Part shown: piece by piece, positions 1 to 13,226 of the stretch
How the letters are laid out: each line of letters starts with the position of its first letter
How positions within the stretch are numbered: the first letter of the stretch is position 1
Notes under the pieces: generated by a model
Database searches by the model: none
The model's input: the letters and a program-made list of their open reading frames with translations, nothing else
Told to the model about the DNA's origin: nothing
Position numbers and translations under genes: made by a program
Source of the DNA: Amaranthus tricolor
Taxonomy: Eukaryota; Streptophyta; Magnoliopsida; Caryophyllales; Amaranthaceae
NCBI RefSeq assembly: GCF_026212465.1
Contig: NC_080049.1
Span: forward strand, 16,134,902 to 16,198,901
Length of the DNA stretch: 64,000 nucleotides
Direction: 5' to 3'

Positions 1-1667
1 GCTATATTTTGGGTGGTGTGATAATTGATTAAATAACGTTAAAAGTTGTTTGGAAACATAGTCAATTGATTATTGTTCTGATAATTAGTAATGGTGATGA
101 TTGTAGCTGACTATGAAGTGATTTTGTGGTTAAATTGGGAATAATAGTTGCTAATTGTTGTGATTTGATTGTTGTAAATTACAAGTATTCTTTTTTGTGT
201 GTTATTGAAGTCATAATGCATAATCTTGGTAAGGTCATGACAAGGATATCAACTTATTGTAGAAGGTTATTAAGTTGCTTTTGGTGATGCTCGATTGTAG
301 TCTCTCTAACTCTGGATAATGTAGCGAAAGATGTCGCGATTCGACCACTTTAAGTATTGTCATCATGTCATATTAGAGTTATATTTAACGTTGTGAGACG
401 TAAATGTGAATCGTTGTTTTATTTTTACGATAGCGCGAATTGTTATTTTATTTTTAAGATAATGCGAATCGTTACAACTCAAAATTTGTTGATGTAAGAA
501 AACAGTTGACATAATCCTTTTCTTCTTTTTCGATGGAAAGACTTGTGTTATTGTTGAATTGACGATTATGTTTGGTGTTGAATGAGTTGTGTGCGTGCTA
601 TAAGTAACTGAAAACTTGTCGTCAATGGATGATAGTGGTCACTTTGGCTTTTAGCTGGTATGAAAAAGTAGTTAAGGGAACTTATTAGTTCTATTCCTAA
701 CTTGTATAGGTTTCCAGTTCATAAGAAAAAAGTAGAATTGGGTGATTTTTGTAACTTTTGGTCGTGCAGTGACATTTGCAGGTACGTACACGCAGTAATT
801 AATTATCATATTCATCGTTTCAAGGTATTATTAATGTTTCATGATTGTATGCATCGTATTAGAATTATAGAGCGCCAGAAAGTAAACTATGCTATCGAAT
901 AGTCATAATAATTATATAGGCAAGTAGAATGAAAGCATTAGGAGACTATGAGAACAAATTTCTAAATAATAGAAAATGCAATAAGATTATGTGTGGTATC
1001 GAAGTGATTCCCTAGTTATCAAGCCTTGATTATGATTAGTTAGCGTGACTCAACTGGATTATGTTCGGTTGATTTAGTAGTCCCCTAGGTGAGATCCGGC
1101 AGGATCCCGTAAGGGGGGTATGAGCATACTTTTGTTATTGAGCACCAGGTGGCGAATAACGCCCCTTGACTGAGGTGTTACCATGCGGGCTTTATTATTC
1201 CCGAAGGTAGGACCCGAGAGGGTCAGCTGGAGGAGGTATGAGCTCATACTTCGCCTTGGGCGTCGGGTGGCCGATAACGGCCTTGGCCGTGTCACTATCC
1301 GATGAATAGAGAAAAGATCAACTACTTTTGAATATATTTTGAGGGATTAGTATTCTAAAGGAGAAATCATGAGTAAATAGAGGTGTTTAGACAGATGAGT
1401 AAATTCTTTATTACTATGCTATATCATTATCTATCGTTTTATTCGATGACGCTAATTGTTATATGTTCATTGATTATTGACGTGTATGTGGTTGTTGTTT
1501 GTTCATGACTTCCTATGATGTTCCTGCTATGACGCGTTTGACTATGGTTATAATGTTGAGCAGCAGAAGGATCATAGCCTTGCATAACAGGTATAGGAGC
1601 TTCTTTTGCTTGGCATTGGGGAAAGAGTGGAGTGCGATTATAGCAATTGCGATACAATTAGGCTGAC
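1..1667 (+). repeat. 5' LTR of chromovirus, upstream part (split by solo LTR)
   Basis: This stretch is colinear with the later part of the 4.1-kb LTR at 1668-5765 (for example 'gctatattttggg', the 'gtgtgcgtgcta' block, the GC-rich box near 1043-1299 and the 'gagcagcag' hairpin near 1513-1577). It stops at 1667, where a solo LTR begins, and the homology resumes at 5766. It is therefore read as the 5' LTR of the element whose interior starts at 6232. Its own start lies before the window. No gene is supported; the small open frames here have no recognisable domain. Confidence 0.75.
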
Positions 1668-1798
1668 TGTAACACCCCGAGATTTTAATGGCGTAATTAT
1701 TTAATATTTTAATAGTTTTTAAAGATTTTACAATTATATTTAATTATTTCTGAATTAGTTTTAATAAATTTCTTGTGTACATGGATTTAAATGTTAAT

Positions 1799-2278
<480 letters not shown>

Positions 2279-2435
2279 TATGGTTATGATTTCTTAAATA
2301 AAGAGGTTCGAATCTTAATGATTATTTTATTAAAATGTGTGAGCCCACGAAGGTGAGTGTCTTAGTTGGGTCTCGCAAGAAAATGAATCGAGATAAAAAA
2401 AATAAATAAATAAATAAACCTAATAATAAATAAAC

Positions 2436-2436
<1 letters not shown>

Positions 2437-2522
<86 letters not shown>
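2437..2522. repeat. (TAA)n microsatellite
   Basis: Near-perfect run of about 28 TAA units following 'aaataaataaat'. The sister LTR at 39402 has a (TAAA)n run at the equivalent place (39661-39700), so this is a locally expanding AT-rich slot in the LTR. Confidence 0.95.
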
Positions 2523-2524
<2 letters not shown>

Positions 2525-2615
2525 CAGGATAAATGCATAAAGCCCTCGTTGCTCAAAAATAATAATAATGATAAGAATAACCAGGATAAACGCATAAAGC
2601 CCTCGTTGCTCAAAA
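2522..2615. repeat. 57-bp tandem duplication in LTR
   Basis: The segment starting 'aaccaggataaatgcataaa' at 2522 recurs at 2579 with one substitution (atgcat to acgcat). The two copies are separated by an AAT/ATG run. Only this LTR copy shows the duplication. Confidence 0.85.
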
Positions 2616-4659
2616 CCTAGCCGTCATCTTTCTCCTCCTTCTTTCTCTCTTCCTTCTTCTCTCACTTCCCTCGCTCAGCTTGAAGAACCAGTAGCCTGCA
2701 GCCAACCCACCAGCAGCTGCGCCACTGTGACGACCACCAGCAGCGGGCCGCGTTGCTTTTATTCTCCTCTCTAGGCGGCCACCGCAGTACAACCCTCTTC
2801 TCCCTCCTCCCTCGCTGAGCAGCCGGCAGCCAACCTACGAGTAGCCGCCAGCTGCTAGCCGATTTTGGGCTTCTCTCCAGCCAGTTTTTGCCCTTGTGCA
2901 CCACCACCACAACCTTCATCCACCTCTTCACCATTTTTGCTAGTTTTAAACCTTGTAAGCCATCTCCTCTTCTTCCATTTGATTCTTCTTGTTTCAATTA
3001 AAAGTTTATAAGGGTTATGTGTGTGATGTTGATTTTTGTTTTAAGTTCATTGAATCCTTTTGTGGTTAAGAATTTGATTGATGAATTAAACATGTTTATG
3101 ACTTAGAGTTTGAAGTGTGATTTGAAATTATGGGTTGTGTGTTGATTTTGTATTAGTTTCTTTGAATCTTAATATGGGTAGTAATTAAATATGTTATCTT
3201 TGAACATAAAATGACTAGGGCTTGGATTTGGAGATGAAATTACTGATGATGTGTGTTTTATACTATATACTAGTGATCATTGATTAAATAACTTTAAAAG
3301 TTATTTTAAGATTTGGTCGATTGGTTATCGTTGTGAATAATTAGTAACGGTGATGATATTAGTTGACTATGAAAGTGATTTTGATTGATTGAATTGAGAA
3401 TAATAGTTACTGATTGTTGTGGATTACAAATACCCTTATTAGGTTGTTATTGAAGTTATAGATACATGATATTAGTAAGCCAAGAGAATAATGTCAACTT
3501 ATCGTCGATGGTTGCTAAAGTTAATTGTCGTGTTGTTTAGACTATACTTCTTAATAGCTTTGGAGAATGTAACAAATGATATCCCGATACGATAACTCTA
3601 AGATTTGCCTTATCGTTATATTAATGTTATATTAAAATTGTAAGATTTAGTTGTGATTAGTTATTTTTGTGTAACGCGACCCGATATGCTCAAAATTAGT
3701 TAATGTAAAGAAACGGTTCACACATACTTCTACTTTAAATTGATGGAAAGACTTATATTGTGTTAAGTTAATGATTTTGACTTGTATTGAATGAGTTGTG
3801 TGCGTGCTAGAATAACCGGAAACTCATGTTGGATGGGTGATAGCGGTTACTTTGGTATTTAGTTTGGTATGGCAAAGTAGTTAAGGGAACTTATTAATTC
3901 TACTCGTAACTTATATAGGTGCCCACTTTGTAAGAGGAAAGTAGAGCCTTAGTCGTTACAGGTACGTGCACGCAGTAACTAACCCTTATATGCAATTTCC
4001 CTTAAGACATTATTTTTTATTGTGATAATATGTAGTGTATCAAAACTATGAGGTGCTAGTTAGAAAACTTTATATATGAAGGGCCATCGATTATGAAATC
4101 CCTGAGCTTAGAATAGTTTAGAGCATGAGAGTATTAGTAGAAGGCGAGGACCACCCCCTTATTTATTTAAGAATTAGATTATGCCTTAGTTTGAGTTAGA
4201 ATGACTCCTTTATTGGTGAATTTCACATTTTCATGAGTAGCTCAGTGGGTTTTGGCGTGCTGCTATCCCAGGGCGCTCATTATTAGTCGAAAGTGGAAGT
4301 TATTCCCATCTGATAAAGTATTAGATTATGATTAGCTGGCGTGACTCAACTGGATTATGTCTGGTTGATTTAGTAGTCCCCTAGGTGAGGTTCGACGGGA
4401 CCACCGTAAGGGGAGTATGAGCATGCTTGGGTCATTCGGCGCTGGGTGGCCGATAACGCCCCTTGACCGAGGTGTTACCATGCGGGCCTTGCAAACCCCA
4501 ATATGGTGGCCTCTTCACTGGTTTAGTACCCCTAGTGTGTTAGTTTTTCTCGAAGGTAGGACCCGAGAGGGTCAGCTGGAGGGGGCATGAGCTCATACTT
4601 TGCCATTGGCGCCGGGTGGCAAAACGCCCTTGGCCGTGTCACTATGCCAGGAAGTAGAG

Positions 4660-4830
4660 AAAAGATCCATTGATATAAAGTTATTTAGAGATGGAAAGTT
4701 TATTCATTGATCGAAAGTTATTTAATGATAGAAGGTCTATTCTTTGATAGAAAGCTTACACATTGATAGAAAGTTTACTTTTTGATAAAATATTTACTCA
4801 TTAATAGAACATCTACTTATTGATAGAATA
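4660..4830. repeat. Short degenerate tandem repeats 'ttgatagaaagttta' in LTR
   Basis: About seven imperfect units of roughly 20-24 bp with a 'tcattgatagaaagttta'-like core. The solo LTR at 39402-53574 carries the equivalent shorter array at about 52440-52550. Non-coding. Confidence 0.7.
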
Positions 4831-5765
4831 GTTTATGCTAGTGAGAAGTGTGCCTATGTTAAGTTACCTCAAGGGTATTGCAGACTATGATCACCCTTAC
4901 ATTGAGATAGACAAGCTCTATACGGTCATGTGTTAGGTATTATGTTGATGCCTTGGTCGAGTTGATACTATACGTGTTTTGCAAGAGTTATGTTTGAAAA
5001 GAGGAGCGTGAAGTCCTGCATTCTACCCAAGAACATGGTTCGGGTTGGAAAGCACGTAATGAAATTAAGAAGTACAAGTGGTCGATAAATGGTTACTATC
5101 TGTGCTTGCGTTTTATGAAATCATCTTATGTTGTGTTGATGACTTTCTATGATTGTCCTGCTATGACACATTGGCCTTTGATCTAATGTCGAGCAGCAGG
5201 AGGATCATAGATAGGCGTAGCAGGTACTAAAGCTTCTTTTGCATTGCATTGCATTGCATTTGGGGAGAGTGATGAGGCGAAGCATAACCTGTGTCACACG
5301 GCTATCTTTCGATTTTGTAACTCTTGTTATCTTTTGTAAACTTTGGTAGTACATGTTTTTTTATGAGGTCTTGTGTCCTCCCTCGTATATTTGTATCTCC
5401 GCTGCGTAGTTTATAACTCTATGGTTTTAAGGAGTTAAGTCTTTTTAAAACGCAAACGTCGACACTGGAACCACGATCCATGCTTGGCATGTTGATTTGA
5501 GAAGCTGGTGACTAATCATTCCGCCGTGACATAGTTTTGATAGACCGTTGGTGCCTTTACTTTATTAGCTTTTAGATAACTTTTGTTTTTCTATAAAGGC
5601 GCACAGTTTTAAGGCAGATGCTGCCAAAATTTCCACCACTCACCTTTTTAAAGTTAATATTTAATGTTTAAAATTCTTTTCTTTTTCTTTTATGTAACAT
5701 CCGAATTTCCTCCCGTCCTTTACGATTTGGTTTCGTTAAGGGGTCGGAAATTTAGGGGTGTTACA

Positions 5766-6231
5766 TTGACGCTGTAGCTCCTATATTAATTGTTAAATTT
5801 TGGGTTGTATAATTATTATTTTTTTTACCATGTGATTCCTTATAAAGTTATAGTCCGCTGCATAGTTTCTGAATGTATGATCGTGAGAATAGTTCTTTGT
5901 ATCCGTTAAACCGATGCGTTAACACGGGAACCACGATCCGTGTTGGAATTAGTGAATTGATGAGTTGACGATGATTCATCCCGTCATGACATCTTTTGAG
6001 GGCTTTGATACCTTCGATTAGTTTAATTGAATTACTCCATTTTGGATCTACATTATATCCTTAATTTCAGTAGAGATGCTGCCGAAAATTCCATTCACTC
6101 ATCTTTTAAAATTAATCTTTAACGTGTATTTAAATTCTTTTCCCTTTTCTTTATATGTAACAACCAAATTTCCTCCCATCCTTCACGATTTTTGGTTTCA
6201 TTTAAGGGGTTGGAAATTCAAGGGTGTTACA
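5766..6231 (+). repeat. 5' LTR of chromovirus, downstream part
   Basis: This resumes the LTR interrupted at 1667. It shares 'tccgctgcatagttt', 'ggaaccacgatccgtg', 'agatgctgccgaaaa' and the terminal 'ggaaattcaagggtgttaca' with the other LTR copies, and ends with CA directly before the primer binding site. Together with 1-1667 it forms the 5' LTR of the element at 6232-11811. Confidence 0.8.
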
Positions 6232-6233
6232 GG

Positions 6234-6246
6234 TGGTTACCAGAGC
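6234..6246 (+). promoter_or_regulatory. Primer binding site (initiator Met tRNA type)
   Basis: TGGTTACCAGAGC lies two bases after the LTR terminus. It is close to TGGTATCAGAGC, the usual plant retrotransposon site complementary to the 3' end of initiator methionine tRNA, with a small internal change. This position defines the LTR/interior boundary. Confidence 0.75.
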
Positions 6247-6859
6247 TAGTGGTTTCTTCTTTGACGCTTGTATTCCAAAGTCTTTAAGGAATTGTTTAAA
6301 GTTAACGTTACGCATGAGAGATGGGGTAGATTTGGGATAGATATACGACTTATGTTTTGCGTTGTGATTATCATTGCATGTGCATAAGTAGAATACGTTT
6401 AATAACTTGATATTAGACGCATAAGTGTATGTAAGCTGTTCACACTTATGACTTTCTTACGAACATTGACTTGCTTAATAGATGCTAGTTACAATCTTTG
6501 TGTTAGTGATTCTTTTGGTACAAATTACTAAATTTGTATAATAATCCCTAAATATGGTGTCAGTTTGAACCTTATTGGCATGAGAAGGTTAATGCATTAC
6601 GTGTTGGGTGCTCAAGAATCACATATGAAAATATTCATTTCCTATATGTGAATTCCGTCTTTCAAATATTCATTTACGAAATTCTTTGAGCCAAGCTCAT
6701 AAGCGTAGAATTTATAATGTCGATTATCTTGGAGGTAAGAGCACACATGTAGTTAAATTTGGATCGTCAGTTAAGATCTTCGACACCACAGTTTCTCATC
6801 ATTTTGGCATAGATCAAGAAAAAAACCTATATTCATGTTGGATATGATGTTAACTAAAA

Positions 6860-8004
6860 ATGCCTCCTCTATCTAGCAAGCGTTTGAGACAACACTCTTC
6901 TAACAAGGCACTACGTGAGCTGGTTAACGAACTGGCTGCGGAAAGGAGATCAAGGTCCAAGCTGACCGCAGAGACAGCCTTCTCTATGAGAACCAGAAGC
7001 TTTGGAAAGTTGGTTGCGAGAGTTTGTCAAATCTTTAACATGGTACAGTGCCCTGAGAACTTGAGGGTAGACCAGGCTGCATTCTACGTTCAAGAAGAGG
7101 CAGATTATTGATGGTCAAACGCAAGAGATAGTGTGTGATCCGCTGAGTTGGAAAGAATTCAAGATGATGATTCGAGAAAAGTTTTACCCACTGCATATCA
7201 GGAAGCAAAAGTCCAATGAATTTTCTAGGCTTGAGATGGGGAGATGTCCTTGGATGAATACTATAAGAAATACATGGAATATGTTAAATATTTCCCTGAT
7301 GATGTTCCCACCGAGGAAAAGAAGATGCAAAGATTCGAGTTAGGATTGGTGAACAAGGTACAAGTTCATATCAATAGCGACAAATACACCACTTTGGATG
7401 CGATGTATCAAAGAACTACCCAAGTCGGAAGTCTAATTAAGACAAAAAAGGGAAAAAGGCCCGAGACGAGTAGTGGGGCAGCCCCTAGTGGGGAAAAGAG
7501 GAAGGAGGGTTTTATTTTAGCAAAACAGTTTCCATAAGAACAAGAGACATCGAACCTTCAATGACCAACACAACGGGAATGAGAGGAATGGAAAGCCTCA
7601 GCTAGGAGGTTCCAATGATCGAAAGGTGATCAAGGATCGCCATAGCAAGGAGAGGGTCTTCTTCTGCGCCAAGTTTCCCAACAATCACCCTGGGAAAAAA
7701 CTGCAATGGAAATCTAGTGGAATGCAAATACTATGGCAAGCTGGGACACCAAGAGTATGAGTGTTTTTAGAAGCATGGACATCCAACTCATCAATATAGT
7801 GGTCCAAAAAACTCCAGGCTGGGGAATTTCGGAAATAACAAAAACGGGAACGATCATAATGGTAGGAATCAAAATCATCAGAGAAATCGGAATGGAAACC
7901 GCATTCCTCAAAGTAGCTTCAAGTCTGGAGGATTTAATAGGAACAACACCGGGAATGGCAATGGAGGAGCCAGTACGGTTGTAGCTCATCTGAATATTGG
8001 GAGG
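6860..8004 (+). pseudogene. gag: Ty3/gypsy gag (capsid plus zinc knuckle), broken
   Basis: The frame from ATG at 6860 encodes the gag core that packages retrotransposon RNA. The capsid core runs IFNMVQCPENLRVDQAAFYVQEEADY, stops at TGA (7109-7111, where W is expected before WSNARD), then resumes in shifted frames with DPLSWKEFKMMIREKFYP and MSLDEYYKKYMEYVKYFPDD (about 7244-7537). The nucleocapsid part (about 7700-7790) has CKYYGKLGHQEYEC, a CCHC knuckle whose second Cys is Tyr. About 6247-6859 is untranslated leader. At least one stop and two frameshifts mean no intact Gag is made. The retrotransposon-gag family match is clear by eye; the clade is inferred from the whole element. Confidence 0.85.
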
Positions 8005-8550
8005 TTGACAGCTATCAACAGCAATGAGGCAGAGTTGGCAAGGGATGTGGTGACAGGTACGTTCCATGTGAATTCTGTAACTGTTAAAGTATTATTTGAT
8101 ACTGGAGCATCTGATTCTTTTGTATTCACATCAATGATCGAGAAGTTAAGATTAAAGAACCCTGAATCCACCTCTAATGTCGTAGCGATTCCATCGGGAG
8201 AGTTGTTCCAGTGTACTAGGTTTTATAGAGGAGTTCTTTTAACCATAGGGGAAGTCGTTTTTCGTAGTGAATTTTATGAGCTTGACATGGATGACTTAGA
8301 CATCATTCTCGGAATGGATTGGTTAGGCCATTTCAAGGCAGAGATTGAGTGCGACAAACAAGCGGTAACGCTTGTGGGGCCTAAGGGAAAGAGGGTAAAG
8401 TATAGCAAGGGCACTTTGGGGTTATGGGCTAAAGTGGTACCTTCCTTGAGGATGAGAGGATTGCTGAAACAGGGATTACCATGTTACTTGTGTCATGTTC
8501 GGAGGATAGAGGATACGGTCGTGACCCTTGAGTATGTCCCTTCGTAAATT
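8005..8550 (+). pseudogene. pol (PR): Ty3/gypsy aspartic protease domain
   Basis: This is the retroviral-type aspartic protease that processes the polyprotein. Residues V-L-F-D-T-G-A-S carry the active-site DTGAS motif (about 8092-8112), and LDIILGMDWLGHF (about 8300-8335) is the typical C-terminal flap/core of plant gypsy proteases. The 180-codon stretch is open and continues in frame from the zinc-knuckle region. A stop (TAA at 8545-8547) separates it from reverse transcriptase, so it is part of a broken polyprotein rather than a separate gene. Confidence 0.88.
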
Positions 8551-9564
8551 AATTTATAGACGTCTTTCCAGATGAAATGCCTGGAATGCCACCCACTCGA
8601 CACTTTGAGTTTACTATAGACTTAATACCGGGGGTGGGACCTATATCCAAAGCGCCTTATAGGATGGCACTAGTAGAGATGAAAGAATTAAGAAAGCAAG
8701 TAGAAGAATTATTGGAACAAGGATACATATGACCGAGTGTTTGGCCCTGGGGGGCACCTGTGTTGTTTGTTCGCAAGAAGGAGGGGAGTATGAGACTATG
8801 CATAGATTATCGTGAGTTGAACAAGGTCACTGTGAAGAAAAAATACCCTCTACCGAGAATTAACAACCTATTTGACCAACTTAAAGGAGCTAGAATGTTT
8901 TCCAAGATTGACTTGAGGTCTGGCTATCATCAGTTGAGAATTGCGGAGAGACATGTGTCGAAGATAGCCTTTAGGACTCACTATAGTAATTTTGAGTTTA
9001 TAGTGATGCCATTTGGATTGACAAATGCACCAGCAACTTTCATGTGTTTGTTGAATCGGGTATTTAGTACATGTCTTGATAAGTTCATTGTAGTCTTCAT
9101 TGATGATATCTCGGTGTATTCAAAGGATGAGGGAGAGAGCACTAGCAACATTTAAGGCAAGTATTGCAGATACTTCGGGAGATCAATTGTATGCCAAATT
9201 TTGTAAGTGTGAGTTTTGGCTTGAAAAAGTATCATTCCTGGGGTATTTTGTATCCAAGAAGGGAGTTACCATGGATCCAGCTAAGATTGAGGCGGTGAGA
9301 AATTGGCCTAAACCGAAAAATGTGACTGAGATTCGAAGTTTTCTAGGGTTGGCTGGTTATTATAGAAGATTTGTGAAAGATTTCTTGAAGATTACCCGTC
9401 CAATGACCAATCTGATGAAGAAAGACAAGAAATTTGAGTGGACAAAGGAGTGTGAGGGAGCCTTCCAAACATTGAAGGAGAGGTTGACTACTGCACCGAT
9501 TTCAACCCTTCCAGATAGCACGTCTGAATATCTTGTGTATAGTGACGCCTCGAAAATAGGTTAG
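8551..9564 (+). pseudogene. pol (RT): Ty3/gypsy reverse transcriptase, interrupted
   Basis: RT motifs appear in order: PGVGPISKAPYRMA (about 8630-8670), GYI then TGA then [73 protein letters not shown] and the catalytic FIDDI (about 9098-9112). FIDDI stands for the usual YxDD-type metal-binding site. A frameshift after SVYSKDE moves the thumb region ([32 protein letters not shown]) to another frame from about 9170. The TGA at about 8731 fits CGA to TGA, because Arg is usual there. Not translatable as one protein. Confidence 0.92.
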
Positions 9565-9890
9565 GGTGTGTGTTGATGCAAGATCGAAAGGTTATTGCTT
9601 ATGCATCAAGGAAACTTAAACCGCATGAAGCCAATTATCTGACTCATGACCTAGAACTAGCAGACATTGTCTTTGCTCTGAAGATTTGGAGACATTACTT
9701 GTATGGAATGAAGTGCAAAATTTATATTGATCATCAAAGCTTGCGATACTTGTATACACAATAAAATTTGAACATGAGGCAACGAAGGTGGCTAGAGTTG
9801 ATTAATGACTATGACATAGAGTTTAATTACCATGAGGGTAAGGCCAATGTGGTAGCCGATACTTTGAGTAGGAAAGCCAATCATTTCGTA
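9565..9890 (+). pseudogene. pol (RH): Ty3/gypsy RNase H domain, interrupted
   Basis: YSDASKIG (just before 9564), [24 protein letters not shown] and [14 protein letters not shown] (to about 9760) give the Asp-Glu-Asp pattern of retrotransposon RNase H, the activity that removes RNA from the RNA/DNA hybrid. NMRQRRWLELINDYD and ADTLSRKA follow at 9768-9880, marking the connection to integrase. Stops lie at about 9562 and 9762, so the domain is split over three open pieces. Confidence 0.88.
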
Positions 9891-11050
9891 GGTTCCTTGA
9901 CTGTTCCTAGAGAGTTGCAGAGAGACATGGAAAGACTAAGTCTCGAGATTGTACAGCATGGGGAGATAGAGTCCCGGTTAGCAGCCTTATTCATCCGACC
10001 TTCAATTTTCGAGGACATTTTAACAAATCAAGTAAGTGACTTCTTATTGGAGAAAACGAGAGAGCAGGTTAAAGAAGGGAAAGCTAAAGGATTGACGATA
10101 TTAGAGGATGGTAGTATTCGATACAAGGGTCGATAGTGTGTACCTTCTACTTTCACAAAGCTTAAGGATAAGATCTTGACAAAGGCTCATAGTTCAAAGT
10201 ACTTTGTTCATCCGGGAGAAGATAAAATGTATCAAGACTTTAAGCAGACATTTTGGTGGTCTGGGATGAAAAGAGATATTGCTGAGTTTGTTTCCAAGTG
10301 TTTGACCTGTCAGAAAGTGAAGAGTGAGCATAAGAGGCCATATCCATGGACTTTGTTTTGGGTTTATCGAAGACTAGGTCGGGAAATGATACATTATGGG
10401 TGATCGTAGATAGACTCACCAAGAGTACTAGTTTCATTCCGATGAATAATCAGTGGGATATGGACTAGTAGGCTCGAGCTTACCTTAAGAATGTTGTGCG
10501 ATATCATGGTGTCCTTAGATCTATAGTGTCGGATCGTGATACTAGATACGTGTCAAAATTTTGGGAAGCATTTCAGAGAGCTTAGGGTACAGAATTTCTT
10601 AGGAGCACATCTTTTCACCAGGCTACTGATAGACAAACTAAACGCACGAATAGGACACTTAAAGATATGTTGTGAGGTGTAGCTTTGGATAGGCAAGGAT
10701 CATGGGATGAGTGCCTAGACATGGTAAAATTATTATACCACAATAGTTACCAGGCAAGCATTCAAATGGAACCTTTCGAGGCTTTGTATGGCCATCGATG
10801 TCGTAGTCCGGTATGTTGGAATGATTTCAGCGAATCGGTCACTCTTGGTTCTCTATGTTAGAAGCGATGACTGATCAAGTGAAAATGATTCATGAAAAGC
10901 TTAAGGCGACCTAGGATCGACAAAAGTCCTACGCAGATCTTAACAGGAGACATGATGAGTTCACTGTAGGGAATTTTGTGTTATTGAGAGTTTCACCGAT
11001 GAAGGGAGTCATGAGGTTTGGTAAGAAGGGCAAGTTGAGTCCAAATTTTA
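9891..11050 (+). pseudogene. pol (INT): Ty3/gypsy integrase, multiply interrupted
   Basis: The HHCC zinc region is visible at about 10185-10310 (HSSKYFVHPGEDKMYQ then CLTCQKVK). The catalytic core follows with VDRLTKST (first Asp), VSDRDTRYVSKFWEAF (second Asp) and QTKRTNRTLKDML, where the third catalytic residue, normally Glu in GQTERT, is Lys. Stops occur at about 10134 (TAG), 10467, 10585, 10668 (TGA, Arg expected), 10909 (TAG, Gln expected) and 11060 (TAG). Several of these are single C-to-T type changes. The loss of the catalytic Glu alone would inactivate the enzyme. Confidence 0.88.
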
Positions 11051-11430
11051 TAGGACCTTATTAGATCACAGAGAAGGTAGGAAAGCTCGCTTACAGACTA
11101 ACGTTACCCAATGAGTTGGGTAAGGTCCATGATGTGTTTCATATTTCACAGATGAAGCGATATGTTTTCGATAAATCGTATGTGCTAGATCCCGAGCCCT
11201 TAGACCTTGATGAGAATTTATCTTATGAAGAGAAGCCTATCGAGATCTTAGATTCTAAGGTGCGTAGTACGAGGAGAATAGATATAAAGATTGTGAAAAT
11301 TCTATGGTCTAACCAGCGTACACAGGAGGCAACGTGAGAAACAGAGGATTCCATGTTTGAGAAACACCCACACCTTTTCCCCGAGGTTAGTGAGTTATGG
11401 GGTCGTAACAAAGTTTTAAGGGGGGTAGAA
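11051..11430 (+). pseudogene. pol (INT-CHD): Integrase C-terminus with chromodomain-like tail; chromovirus marker
   Basis: The segment reads LPNELGKVHDVFHISQMKRY, then YEEKPIEILDSKVRSTRR and VKILWSNQRTQEAT, then TGA where Trp is expected, then ETEDSMFEKHPHLFP. The order ILD..KVR..VKILW.N...EATWE is the plant chromodomain-type tail of Tekay/Del-like chromoviruses, which is thought to steer integration toward heterochromatin. The frame is open apart from the TGA at 11335-11337. It ends near a purine run 'ttttaaggggggtag' (about 11415-11430) that looks like a polypurine tract. Confidence 0.8.
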
Positions 11431-11811
11431 TGCAATAGAATTTCGCGTGTTTTCACGCATTTTCTCCTCTACGATATCAGCCTATTACATATTTACATGC
11501 TTTAGATTGATCGTGTTTAGTCAATTGTATGATATTTACATGCTTTTGATTGATTGTGTTGAGTCAATTGTGTGACATTAACATGTTTCTGACTGGGTGT
11601 TGAGTTAATACTCGAAATTAAAAATGAATGACTATTTTTATAGATTGAGTATCCTTTTTTTAGTAGTGTTAATAAAGTCACGATCAATTAGTCAATTTTT
11701 GAGCTTAAAATGGTTATAACACCTTCTTGAGTTATGAGAAATACAAATTCTCATGATTATACCTTGGTTACTCCAGTTTCGAGGACGAAACTTCTTTTAA
11801 AGGGTGTAGTC
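11431..11811 (+). other. 380-bp segment between two polypurine-like tracts
   Basis: The expected order is polypurine tract then 3' LTR. Here a good tract (ending at about 11430) is followed by 380 bp of AT-rich sequence beginning 'tgcaatagaatttcgcgtg', and then by a second tract ('cttttaaagggtgtag', about 11793-11809) just before the recognisable LTR start. No coding is seen. It may be a remnant of a different LTR or a duplicated 3' end. Confidence 0.5.

Positions 11812-13226
<1,415 letters not shown>

Noticed and set aside
1043..1299. tRNA or rRNA gene as an explanation for the GC-rich box
   Set aside because: No cloverleaf or box A/B arrangement could be fitted, and the box lies at the same place in three LTR copies, so it belongs to the LTR.
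2362..2997. Minus-strand frames with poly-Leu and Arg/Gly-rich stretches
   Set aside because: They arise from the (TAA)n run and the pyrimidine-rich leader part of the LTR; the equivalent region of the sister LTRs does not conserve a frame.
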